This document shows positions 32,930 to 41,098 of a DNA stretch of 64,000 bases, piece by piece. A program made the translations under genes and the position numbers. The notes beneath the pieces are model-generated. The model was not told where the DNA came from. It saw nothing but the letters and a program-made list of their open reading frames with translations, and did no database searches. Numbering within the stretch: the first letter of the stretch is position 1; each line of letters begins with the position of its first letter. Source of the stretch: Gammaproteobacteria bacterium (GTDB lineage Bacteria; Pseudomonadota; Gammaproteobacteria; Competibacterales; Competibacteraceae); the NCBI GenBank assembly GCA_024235095.1, contig JACKNC010000001.1, positions 248,001 through 312,000 on the forward strand, read 5' to 3'.

Positions 32930-35900
32930 TTATTGAAGTTGTTGCCACGACTGGCGGGATGCCACGGTTTGCATTGACGTGCCTTGACCGCCAGCCAGTT
33001 GCCTGCCCAATCCTCCGAGAGTAGGAGCCCAGGTCGGATTCACGGCAGCGCCTGTTGTTAATGCATTTGCACTGTTAAGAATAGTGGTTGCTTGAGCTAA
33101 TGCAGTTTGGGCTTCCGCCACAGTAACACTCTCATTGCCTCCACCGCTAATGATCGCATTAGCGTTATTAATGACTTCATTCGCGGCATTAACAATCGCT
33201 GCTGCCGCAGCAGTGTTGGCGTCCGCTGCGGCTTGGTCGGCAGCCGCTTGCGCAGCTTGCGCGTCGGCCAAGGCTTGCGCAGCCGCAGTCGCAGCGGCTG
33301 CGAGATTCGCATCAGTAGGATCGGCATCCGCCGCAGTTTGCGTGTCATTCGCTGCAGTTTGCGCATTTGCGACATCCGCTGCGGCATCCGCTGCGGCTTG
33401 TTGTTGAGCGGCGGCGGCGGTGGCAGCAGCAGCAGCAGCATTAGCGGCGGCTATCGCCGACCCACTAGCTGATGAACTTAAACCCCCAGTTCCCGATGCA
33501 AGTATATCAACGCCTCCAGAGGACCTGATGAGGGTGGCCTGTGCGATGCCGGCGACTTCGGTTTGAAAGCCGCTCGCTACTCCCGTGACTCCAGCGATAG
33601 TCACATAATCACTCGTATCGGATTCATTATCACGATTGACATCAAACACATTGGTCTCAGCTTGACCGCCCGTCAGCCAATCCAGCGCCATGAACCAGGA
33701 TGTGCCTGTGGATGGGATGCAGGGATCGATGTTATAGGGAATGCGCGTAACAAAGATCACTCGACCTTGAAACAGAATGGGCGCATCGATGACGCGCTCG
33801 CCTTCTGGATTGTTATTAACAACTAGGTCAACATACCAGCCACGCCCGTCATTAACATTCCAGGTAATGGGATTTTTCGACAGCAAGCGCCAATTATTCC
33901 CATCTTGTACTCCTTCACCCAGAATTTCCTGTTCCAGGAGTACGCTACGATCAGTCTTGTTTATGGCGGTTCCACCGCTCCAAGCACCAGCTTCAAATTC
34001 GGCAGTGTCCCAGATGCCATAGAGGCTGTTTACTGGAGTGGCGCTGGCGGAGTGATCACCGACCTCGAAATACTTACCGGTGCCAAAGAAGATTAGATAC
34101 CCTCCATCCGGGTGTTTAGCAATTTCAATCGGCGCAGTGATCGGCTGGATATTGCCAGAATCATCTCTAGCTTTGAAGAGAGGCTTACTACCGCTAAACG
34201 CCACTGCGTTGCTAGTTAGATCGAATTTCCACAAGTTGCCCCGTAAATCGCCAGCATAGGCAGCTATAAAGCTGCCACTATCATCAGCCAGTAATGCAGG
34301 CGTCGCTAAACCATTACCTGTCTCACTGTCTGTCGGGATTTTTATATAATTCGTTGGATCGTCAAGAGGGACTATAAATAGAAACGCTTTACCATTATTA
34401 CTTTCATAGCCGTTGCCAAAAACTGCGACCCAAGTATCCCCAATGCGCCCGATAGTTGGTTGGCCGATTGTGTAACCAAGATCATCGTTAGTGAACTCCC
34501 ACAAGACATTATTGACGCTAAAAGAATCAGGGTTGGTCACATCCAGCGCGAACACCGCCCGACCGCCTGCGCCGGTAGTGCCAATCAACGCTGACTTCCA
34601 ATTGCCGCCAATCTTAGCGTCGCTGATGATGGGCGAGCCATCGACGAAATACTTATGGCTGTAATTAGGGGCTGACAAGCTGGCCAGATTGGCCAGCACC
34701 GCATTGGGAATGAAAGCGAACTGCTCTACGCCGGTCGATGCGTTGAACGCATGCAACATGCCATCGTTGGCGCCGACATACAGCATGGGGGTTCGTCCTT
34801 GATTCGCGTTGAGGAACGCTCCATAGCCTGTCGAATCCCAAGCAGAATGCTTTAAATTGACTACTGGTTCGCCGACATAAGCAGGATCGGAATTAACGAT
34901 GTCGCCGAGTAACTTGCTGTATTGATCCGCGGGTGGCAGCGGGTTGCCATTTTCATCCTCGGTGACGATCTGACGATTGCGCAGCGTTCCCCCATTTTGC
35001 ATTTCCTGGCTTTGATCGCCGCGCACCCAGTTCAGGACCTCTTCCGTAATACCCAAGCCATCCAGTGTCGTTTGTTGAGCGGCCGTCAGCGCGCTCCATT
35101 TGAACTCGACTTTCTCGCTGCCAATCATGCCGTAGACCGTTCGGCTACCCGCCGCCGGAATTTTGCCAGCCGAACTGGTATCCCAAGTGGCCGCGCCCAC
35201 TGTACCGTAAGTAGGATCTAGCGCATACGAGATGAGTTGTCCTGTCCAATCGCTACTGTTGAAGGTGGCTTGGTAGATCGATGTGCCGGTGTCCAGCTTG
35301 GTCGAGTTGGTCGCCAGGGAAGCAGCGGAACTTTCTTCGCGAGTGACAATATCCTCCAGGATTCCCGCTAGCTGGTCAGCAAAGGTATCCGGCTCTGCCG
35401 CGCTAAAAAAGCCGCCACGGCTGTTAATTGCAGCATGAAGTAAATCATCAATCCGTGCAGGACATTCAGTACCAATACAGTTTCCATTACTACTAGAACC
35501 CGTGTCCGGCCAATTAATTGCGCTGCCATTTGCAACTGCCGTCCATGCATCGTTTGGATTGATTGAGCCAGTGACGCCCAAGCCAACGCCAAATACCACC
35601 ATGTGCTGCCAAAACGCTTTATCTACTGAGTCAGTTGGCACCAAGTTGTCCAGATCAGTACGTAGGTCACGATTCCAATAGTACATCGCAATATCAGAAA
35701 GATTATTGCTTTGATTATCCCTATAGGGATCAGCCGGCGTGTATTGATAAGTCGAACCATCTGGTGCGGAAATTGACGGTCCTGATGCATTGTCGACGTT
35801 TTGGCGAGCCGCGCTGGTGCTGGCTTGATAATCGCTTCCTCCTGACCAGTAACCATCGGTCATCAAAATCGTATAGCTTTTTCGGCACTGCAAATGATCG

Positions 35901-37027
35901 CTTGAATCGTTAGTGCCAGGGACAGCGCCCCAAGGTCCATAGTTATCCGTGCGGGAGAAATACTGCCCGGCGTCATCAAGCGCTTTGCGCAATGGCGTAC
36001 CTGAAGCAGGGATATCGCGTGTATAAAGTTCATTAAAGAATGCCTGACGGTTGGAACCGGTGAACGGACGCACTCCACGCACAATCGTACTGGTATTACT
36101 TACAGTATCAATGATGCTCGATCCCTTATTAATCGTCCCATAGCCCACACGGAGATTTGAGCCTTGTTGCGCGAAAGCTTGACCAATTCCTGCTCGGGCA
36201 GTAAGGATTCGCGAGCGGTAATAAGTATACCAGTTGGCGAAATTCTGGATTTCCTGGGCGTAAGTACAGATGCCACCCGTACAATCAGTTCGATTATCAC
36301 GACTGTGACCACTATAGGTTGAGGTGCTGGATTTAATTTCGACCCGGGTGTAGTTATTCCAATTCCATTGGTCGCCACCATTATGCCAGTAGTATGTGGA
36401 AGGCCAGAAGGTTTTATCGCTCGTCGATGACGAACAACTTCCATTGCTGGTACACGTTCGCCAGTAGTTATTATTATACCTAGCGTTATTCACAGTCAGA
36501 TTACGAGCAACAGAGTTTACGGATCCACTAGGGCAGCTACCTGTGTTCTCTGGATTATGATATGCACAAGTAGGCGAAGCATTTGGATAGGAACTGCCAT
36601 CATACTTGATCCAAGGCTTATAGGTTTTTGAAGGATTGTAATAAGATTTGTTAAACTGCGGCGAACGGGTCGTTGCAGTATAAGCAACATTTGAATCTAC
36701 CGTAGCCGTTTGAATAAAGTTGTCTAAGTAATCGCTTGGACCATAAACATTATCCGCGCGCGGAAAGACAAACCCTGCATAGGAGAGGCCAGGAAAAGCC
36801 AAAGTTTCTGGGGTGACCTCGAAGAACATTGAACCCGAGTCATCAATGATGAACATAATATTCGGATCTACGCTATCCAAAGCCATAAACAGTGGCAGTT
36901 GCGAAACCGTTGCCCGTGCATTTTGGCTTCCAATACCCGATAAAGTCAGGGTAATGGTTAGCAAGAATAGCATCGATAATGTTTTAACGATGCCTGTATT
37001 GGAAAGTAATAATTTTTGGTTTTCCAT
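32930..37027 (-). CDS. pilY1: PilY1 type IV pilus tip adhesin/assembly protein with Ala-rich tail
   Basis: A 1,365-residue exported protein with GAGG ribosome site. Signal peptide about 1-40. A VWA-like N-terminal half opens with the metal site IMFIIDDSGSMFF (about 57-69). The C-terminal beta-propeller carries NDGMLHAFNASTG, GTTGAGGRAVFALDVT and AYAGDLRGNLWKFDL, PilY1 hallmarks. A Ca-loop-like DVNRDNESDTSDY comes later. Beyond the propeller is an unusual Ala/Gln/Asp-rich helical tail (about 1189-1310), absent from typical PilY1. PilY1 primes pilus assembly with the minor pilins encoded just upstream. Confidence 0.93.
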   Translation of the reverse strand: MENQKLLLSNTGIVKTLSMLFLLTITLTLSGIGSQNARATVSQLPLFMALDSVDPNIMFIIDDSGSMFFEVTPETLAFPGLSYAGFVFPRADNVYGPSDYLDNFIQTATVDSNVAYTATTRSPQFNKSYYNPSKTYKPWIKYDGSSYPNASPTCAYHNPENTGSCPSGSVNSVARNLTVNNARYNNNYWRTCTSNGSCSSSTSDKTFWPSTYYWHNGGDQWNWNNYTRVEIKSSTSTYSGHSRDNRTDCTGGICTYAQEIQNFANWYTYYRSRILTARAGIGQAFAQQGSNLRVGYGTINKGSSIIDTVSNTSTIVRGVRPFTGSNRQAFFNELYTRDIPASGTPLRKALDDAGQYFSRTDNYGPWGAVPGTNDSSDHLQCRKSYTILMTDGYWSGGSDYQASTSAARQNVDNASGPSISAPDGSTYQYTPADPYRDNQSNNLSDIAMYYWNRDLRTDLDNLVPTDSVDKAFWQHMVVFGVGLGVTGSINPNDAWTAVANGSAINWPDTGSSSNGNCIGTECPARIDDLLHAAINSRGGFFSAAEPDTFADQLAGILEDIVTREESSAASLATNSTKLDTGTSIYQATFNSSDWTGQLISYALDPTYGTVGAATWDTSSAGKIPAAGSRTVYGMIGSEKVEFKWSALTAAQQTTLDGLGITEEVLNWVRGDQSQEMQNGGTLRNRQIVTEDENGNPLPPADQYSKLLGDIVNSDPAYVGEPVVNLKHSAWDSTGYGAFLNANQGRTPMLYVGANDGMLHAFNASTGVEQFAFIPNAVLANLASLSAPNYSHKYFVDGSPIISDAKIGGNWKSALIGTTGAGGRAVFALDVTNPDSFSVNNVLWEFTNDDLGYTIGQPTIGRIGDTWVAVFGNGYESNNGKAFLFIVPLDDPTNYIKIPTDSETGNGLATPALLADDSGSFIAAYAGDLRGNLWKFDLTSNAVAFSGSKPLFKARDDSGNIQPITAPIEIAKHPDGGYLIFFGTGKYFEVGDHSASATPVNSLYGIWDTAEFEAGAWSGGTAINKTDRSVLLEQEILGEGVQDGNNWRLLSKNPITWNVNDGRGWYVDLVVNNNPEGERVIDAPILFQGRVIFVTRIPYNIDPCIPSTGTSWFMALDWLTGGQAETNVFDVNRDNESDTSDYVTIAGVTGVASGFQTEVAGIAQATLIRSSGGVDILASGTGGLSSSASGSAIAAANAAAAAATAAAAQQQAAADAAADVANAQTAANDTQTAADADPTDANLAAAATAAAQALADAQAAQAAADQAAADANTAAAAAIVNAANEVINNANAIISGGGNESVTVAEAQTALAQATTILNSANALTTGAAVNPTWAPTLGGLGRQLAGGQGTSMQTVASRQSWQQLQ
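33060..33460 (-). repeat. Low-complexity Ala-codon tract in the pilY1 tail
   Basis: Irregular GCN-rich repeats encode runs such as NAAAAAATAAAAQQQAAADA and QALADAQAAQAAADQAAADA. Periodicity suggests a long helix or coiled coil. It is not a CRISPR: units are irregular and in frame. Confidence 0.75.
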
Positions 37028-37106
37028 GGTCTACCTCAGCTTAATTTCTCTGATTAATAGAAATTTCTGGTCTTCGGATGGAGAAGTAGAAATAACAAAA
37101 TCTCCC

Positions 37107-37433
37107 TCATATATGTGGTACATCAAAAACACGAAGACTTTGAATGAGGTTACCATCCGCTTCAAACTCGACATAGTAACCGACCTTCAAATCTGTAATG
37201 CTTATTGTCTCTTCGGTCTCATTAGATAGTTTTTTAAGATCGATTTGAGGGGCAATTTTATACTGTTGACCATCAACTTCGATTATCCTTTCGATAACAT
37301 CTATCGTGGTAATCCTTCCAATAAGACTAGATGCTTGAGTTATGTGCAATGGCACCGAAATTAAAATAGTCAGAATAAATGGGTATATCCAGAAAGATTT
37401 TCCAGATTTTTCAAAATAAGCCGCGAAATTCAT
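37107..37433 (-). CDS. Small exported protein between pilX and pilY1 (PilY2-like position)
   Basis: 108 residues: a signal or anchor segment (about 13-34, IYPFILTILISVPLHITQAS) then a compact beta-rich domain (IGRITTIDVIERIIEVDGQQ, KVGYYVEFEADGNLIQSLRV) that looks like a small OB/SH3-type barrel. In Pseudomonas a small gene, pilY2, accompanies pilY1, but on its other side; homology is not clear from sequence alone. The neighbourhood is lower in GC than the rest of the operon. Confidence 0.6.
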   Translation of the reverse strand: MNFAAYFEKSGKSFWIYPFILTILISVPLHITQASSLIGRITTIDVIERIIEVDGQQYKIAPQIDLKKLSNETEETISITDLKVGYYVEFEADGNLIQSLRVFDVPHI

Positions 37434-37549
37434 GGTTTATCCTCCAAAGCTCAAATAAATCATTTGGAATGCATCATTGCTATATAGCAAGAGCATGATG
37501 AGTTTCCAAGGCAAATAAAAACCTGCTACTGTTCCCATTTACATAAAGT

Positions 37550-38074
37550 CTACATCCGATAGACACTCTGTAAAATGACTACAGCGTTTGGCGAACCGCC
37601 GATTCCACGGGCAGTGATACGAAAATAATCATCTCCCAGACTCGTTCGATTATTCACTACCTGGCTACTCCCTGAGCCACCAGTTTGAGCTATGTTGCCT
37701 AAGTACTCAATCACATAACTCGGCGGGGCGGAAATCCCCATCAACGCCCCATTATAATTTATCGGTTGCGGACCTCCCCAGTTGAAAGCCAGCCAGCTCG
37801 CAGGTGGCGCAAAGGTGTTTGGTTGAACTCCTGGAGCAGCATTGCCCCGCTGATCCAATGCATTTTCCGCAGCCAATAACGCCGCTTCGGCGGCCTGAAA
37901 CGCCAGATTGCGATCAAGCACATTACCCGCCATTTTCTCTTGTTGCGTGGTGCTTTGCATACCTGTCACACCAATCAGGGTCATCGCCAATAGGAAAACC
38001 AAGGCAATGATCAACGCCGAACCCCGCTGTCGGTAAAGCCTTAGACTATTTTTGCTTAAATACGAGATGTACAT
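37550..38074 (-). CDS. pilX: Minor pilin PilX
   Basis: About 174 residues. The ATG at 38074 is preferred, with GTG 38086 as alternative near the pilW stop. Class III leader RQRGS/ALIIALVFLLAMTLIGVTGMQ, then the PilX signature QEKMAGNVLDRNLAFQAAEAALLAAE. Part of the minor pilin complex that primes type IV pilus assembly. Confidence 0.9.
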   Translation of the reverse strand: MYISYLSKNSLRLYRQRGSALIIALVFLLAMTLIGVTGMQSTTQQEKMAGNVLDRNLAFQAAEAALLAAENALDQRGNAAPGVQPNTFAPPASWLAFNWGGPQPINYNGALMGISAPPSYVIEYLGNIAQTGGSGSSQVVNNRTSLGDDYFRITARGIGGSPNAVVILQSVYRM

Positions 38075-38089
38075 GACGGTTCTCACAAG

Positions 38090-38905
38090 TTAGTTCCGCA
38101 AGGCGATGGTTGTAGAAAAAGCTTGACCTAAACAGCGGTTATTTAAAATCACATTAGTTTGACCTCCAGCGCCATCAGAAAAATTAACACCTTGCGGAGT
38201 GGTGACCAAATTGCCTTCAAGGCCCACTACCAATAAATTGATCTGGACACTAACGACGTTGTTCCAGTTGACCACACCCCCAGCCGGAACGATTTGTCTA
38301 GCTACACTAGGGGTAGGAGGGGTACCGGCGGGAGCTGTGTCTTCCCCATAGAGAATCTCCATACTACGAACCCCTTCGATCAGTTCCTGATTATTTAAGC
38401 CATCTAGTCGATTAACTCTTAGGGAGTTATTTGCTTCAGGACAACTTACAGCACCCGTTGTTCGCGGCCCAATAGAATAGATTCTGGAGTTAAATGTAAC
38501 GCCATCATCAGCAAGCCATTGAATAGCAATATTATCTGTAGCACCATTATCATTACCGAATATTGGAAATGCGCCAAAACTAGGGATATTAGGCCATACA
38601 GGCGGCGGTGTTACCGTCGTCGAGGTAATCCCTCCTGCGCCTGCGACAACTGTTGTCGTAACTCTTGGATAATAACGGGCCATCCGTATATCACGCGCCA
38701 TCGCTTCCAATGCAAACCGCCCATTCTCTTGAATGCGGGACAGCGCATCGTAGCCACGATAGGTCTGTTTGCTACCGATAAAAAGCTGAATCACGCCCGC
38801 CACTAAAAACAGACTAATGACCAGAGCGACTAAAATTTCCACCATCGTAAAACCTTGCTGAAGGTGGCTTGATTTAAAAAAGTGAGGATAGCGTGTATTC
38901 ATCAT
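38090..38905 (-). CDS. pilW: Minor pilin PilW
   Basis: A 271-residue minor pilin with leader QQG/FTMVEILVALVISLFLVAGV and the family motif QTYRGYDALSRIQENGRFAL followed by MARDIRMARY. The start overlaps the pilV stop. A Val/Thr/Gly-rich loop (about 80-100) is variable. Confidence 0.92.
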   Translation of the reverse strand: MMNTRYPHFFKSSHLQQGFTMVEILVALVISLFLVAGVIQLFIGSKQTYRGYDALSRIQENGRFALEAMARDIRMARYYPRVTTTVVAGAGGITSTTVTPPPVWPNIPSFGAFPIFGNDNGATDNIAIQWLADDGVTFNSRIYSIGPRTTGAVSCPEANNSLRVNRLDGLNNQELIEGVRSMEILYGEDTAPAGTPPTPSVARQIVPAGGVVNWNNVVSVQINLLVVGLEGNLVTTPQGVNFSDGAGGQTNVILNNRCLGQAFSTTIALRN

Positions 38906-39342
38906 AGTTCGGTCGTCACGATAAATTGATTGGGAGTCTCTTGTCCGCGGCTGTCATCCCATTGGATGGTTATTGTCACGATTGCGCCATCATAGTTAAT
39001 AGTGCCATTTGCTGACGGCAGTGTGTTATTCAATGCCGTTGTCCACCTTCCGGTATCAGTCACAGCGATGCCATTCAAGCCTGCAACCAAAATAGCATTG
39101 CAATCTTCGCCTGGCCTTTGCGTGTTCGCCGCATCATAGAAACCGCATCGGACTCCTTTTACATTAGCTCGCATCTGTTCAAGAATGTCATACGCTAAGA
39201 TCGTTGCTTGCGAGCGTTGAGAAGCAGAACTATTAAACCTTAATGCCGTCGCCTGCAGGCCAGCCAGTCCTAAAAGTCCAATCGCCAACACCACGACCGT
39301 TACTAGAATCTCGATGAGGGTAAAACCAGTTTGTTTTCGCAT
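38902..39342 (-). CDS. pilV: Minor pilin PilV
   Basis: A 146-residue minor pilin: leader TG/FTLIEILVTVVVLAIGLLGL, then GLQATALRFNSSASQRSQAT and YDILEQMRANV, typical of PilV. Coupled to pilW by a four-base overlap. Confidence 0.92.
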   Translation of the reverse strand: MRKQTGFTLIEILVTVVVLAIGLLGLAGLQATALRFNSSASQRSQATILAYDILEQMRANVKGVRCGFYDAANTQRPGEDCNAILVAGLNGIAVTDTGRWTTALNNTLPSANGTINYDGAIVTITIQWDDSRGQETPNQFIVTTEL

Positions 39343-39356
39343 TCTTATCCTCCAGT

Positions 39357-39971
39357 CTAGAAAGTACAGGGTGTTATTCCTAAATTACCCTGCAGATCTG
39401 TGTTCACTCGCGCTCGTCCAACAAAATTGATAATAATCTGATTTTGCTGATTGTTGTTATGACAGAGACTTAGAGTCAATGTGCATGCCAGAGGAGCATT
39501 GCCAAGTTGACGCGCTGTTCCATCCGGTGAGAAAGAAATGTACTGGTTATTTGGTGGGTTGAGGATTGCCGGAGCATTGCCTGTCAATGTAGTCCTGCCG
39601 CCATCGAACGCCTCATAAACGCGGAGAACAACCTCATTGCCGTCCAATGTGCCGTTGTTGTCTGTAATAGGGTCATTAGCAAAATTGCCGTCGCCAGTCG
39701 CATCGGCATCGACGAAAACAATCCAGCCATTGCCCCACGCATTCCCGTTACATCCGGCTTGGTTGCCAGGACAAAGCACAACTCGCCAGCCCCGTTTAAT
39801 TGCTTCACTTCGGGCCAGATTGAGCGCGCTCATAAACTCGTTCGTGTAGGTAGCCGCACGATTATTGCGCATCATCGCCTGAAATGACGGTACGCCGACG
39901 GTAAGCACAATCGCGGCAATGGCCATCGTGATGATCAGTTCGATCAAAGTAAACCCTCGTTGTCTATTCAT
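39357..39971 (-). CDS. fimT: Minor pilin FimT/FimU
   Basis: A 204-residue GspH/FimT-domain pilin. ATG 39971 gives MNRQRG/FTLIELIITMAIAAIVL with Glu+5; the frame extends upstream to 40046 without pilin character. The body has NNRAATYTNEFMSALNLARS and CPGNQAGCNGNAWGNGWIVF, hallmarks of FimT/FimU. First gene of the fimT-pilV-pilW-pilX-pilY1 series. FimT members bind DNA during uptake in some species; FimU is structural. The two cannot be separated here. Confidence 0.88.
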   Translation of the reverse strand: MNRQRGFTLIELIITMAIAAIVLTVGVPSFQAMMRNNRAATYTNEFMSALNLARSEAIKRGWRVVLCPGNQAGCNGNAWGNGWIVFVDADATGDGNFANDPITDNNGTLDGNEVVLRVYEAFDGGRTTLTGNAPAILNPPNNQYISFSPDGTARQLGNAPLACTLTLSLCHNNNQQNQIIINFVGRARVNTDLQGNLGITPCTF

Positions 39972-40095
39972 CGTCACTACACCATTGGTTAATAGTTGAC
40001 ACCCTACACAAAACGCAGTCTCCTCTTCACGCCGCTTCTGATTCAACGGTCACATTTTTCCGACAAACGGCAATTCATCCTGACTGGCCCGCCGT

Positions 40096-40911
40096 CTATA
40101 GCTCCTCAACCAGGATCGAATCGCCGAAGGTCTCAATCCCCAATTGTTCAGCGACCTTGTGCGCCCGGACATCGATCATTGGCGAGATCACGATCAACCG
40201 GTTGGCCTGCCGCCCGTGGCGCTTCTCATAAAACCGCGCCTTGCGTTCAAAAATATACATTCCTGCCTTATCAATCGACGATTTCAATTCACAGATCAGC
40301 AGCAACCCGTTCTTAATGATCACATCCAACTCCACCTGATCCGGTCGACCGAACACCTCGCCCTGATCATCGTACTCATTGACGCTGAGCACCTGCACAT
40401 CAAAGTTTTTCTCCAGAATTCCGGCCAGCGCATCGCGGAACGCTTTCTCGGATTGCAGACCCCAGCACGACCCCAAAGCGCCAATGCTGCGGTCATGTTT
40501 TTTCGCTTGCGCCATAATTTCCTCATGGAGCTGCCGCAGCTCTTGCTGATTCTCCCACCACTTACGGTTCTGCTCCTCCCACTTGCAGTTCTGCTCCGCC
40601 TGATGCTCGTCCCACTTACGGTTCTGCTCCTCCCACTTGCGGTTCTGCTCCGCCTGATGCTCCTCCCACTTGCGGTTCTGCTCCGCCTGATGCTCGTCCC
40701 ACTTGCGGTTCTGCTCGTCCCACTTGCGGTTCTGCTCCTCCCGATCGCGGCGCAATTCCGCTAGAAGGTCATAAAACCGATCTTGGGTTTCCTCTCGCCC
40801 CGCATATTCCCGACGAGTCAAGTCGAGAATATAGGCGCGCAAGTCGGAATCGGTCCGCAAAAGCTGCGGTAACTCTTGTCGAATCGCTTCTTTCAACGAC
40901 TCTGTATTCAT
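40096..40911 (-). CDS. DUF3782-like PDDEXK-fold protein with repeated coiled coil
   Basis: 271 residues. N-terminal region about 1-55, then a highly charged repeat of EQNRKWDE and HQAEQNRKWEE units (about 58-118), predicted coiled coil. The C-terminal part holds a nuclease-like core: WGLQSEKAFRDALAGILE, VELDVIIKNGLLLICELKSS with the D...ExK pattern, and RLIVISPMID. Such genes occur in multiple copies in cyanobacteria and some gammaproteobacteria; function unknown. It stands apart from the pilus genes, 124 bases before fimT. Confidence 0.82.
   Translation of the reverse strand: MNTESLKEAIRQELPQLLRTDSDLRAYILDLTRREYAGREETQDRFYDLLAELRRDREEQNRKWDEQNRKWDEHQAEQNRKWEEHQAEQNRKWEEQNRKWDEHQAEQNCKWEEQNRKWWENQQELRQLHEEIMAQAKKHDRSIGALGSCWGLQSEKAFRDALAGILEKNFDVQVLSVNEYDDQGEVFGRPDQVELDVIIKNGLLLICELKSSIDKAGMYIFERKARFYEKRHGRQANRLIVISPMIDVRAHKVAEQLGIETFGDSILVEEL
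40560..40742 (-). repeat. 21/33-bp minisatellite in the DUF3782-like gene
   Basis: Alternating 21-base (EQNRKWD/E) and 33-base (HQAEQNRKWDE) units, about eight copies of the QNRKW core, some identical in DNA. Unit lengths are multiples of three, so copy-number change keeps the frame. Confidence 0.88.
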
Positions 40912-41010
40912 GACTTTTAAATCCTATCTTTGCAGCCTAACTCTTAAAAAAAGCCTGCTCTCTCCACTCTGGCTTCATAATCACTATACTCCTTGCCAAA
41001 ATCACACACA

Positions 41011-41047
41011 AAAACGCCGCTCCGGTTTCACCAAAGCGGCGTTTTTT
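41011..41047. terminator. Strong hairpin with T/A tracts on both sides
   Basis: AAAAACGCCGCT (41011-41022) pairs with AGCGGCGTTTTT (41036-41047), loop 13 bases. It ends the large SBBP-protein transcript on the minus strand, 52 bases after its stop, and could work both ways. Confidence 0.85.
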
Positions 41048-41098
41048 TGATTCTCTCCCCGGCGCAAAACCGGGCAGGGATTTATCCGATCGACAAAT

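Noticed and set aside
33060..33460. CRISPR-like repetitive tract
   Set aside because: Units are irregular Ala codons in the pilY1 frame; no constant repeat or spacer length.
40050..40065. TCACATTTTTCCGACA upstream of fimT
   Set aside because: Second half fits the dyad but the first half (TGT) is absent; kept only as a weak resemblance.
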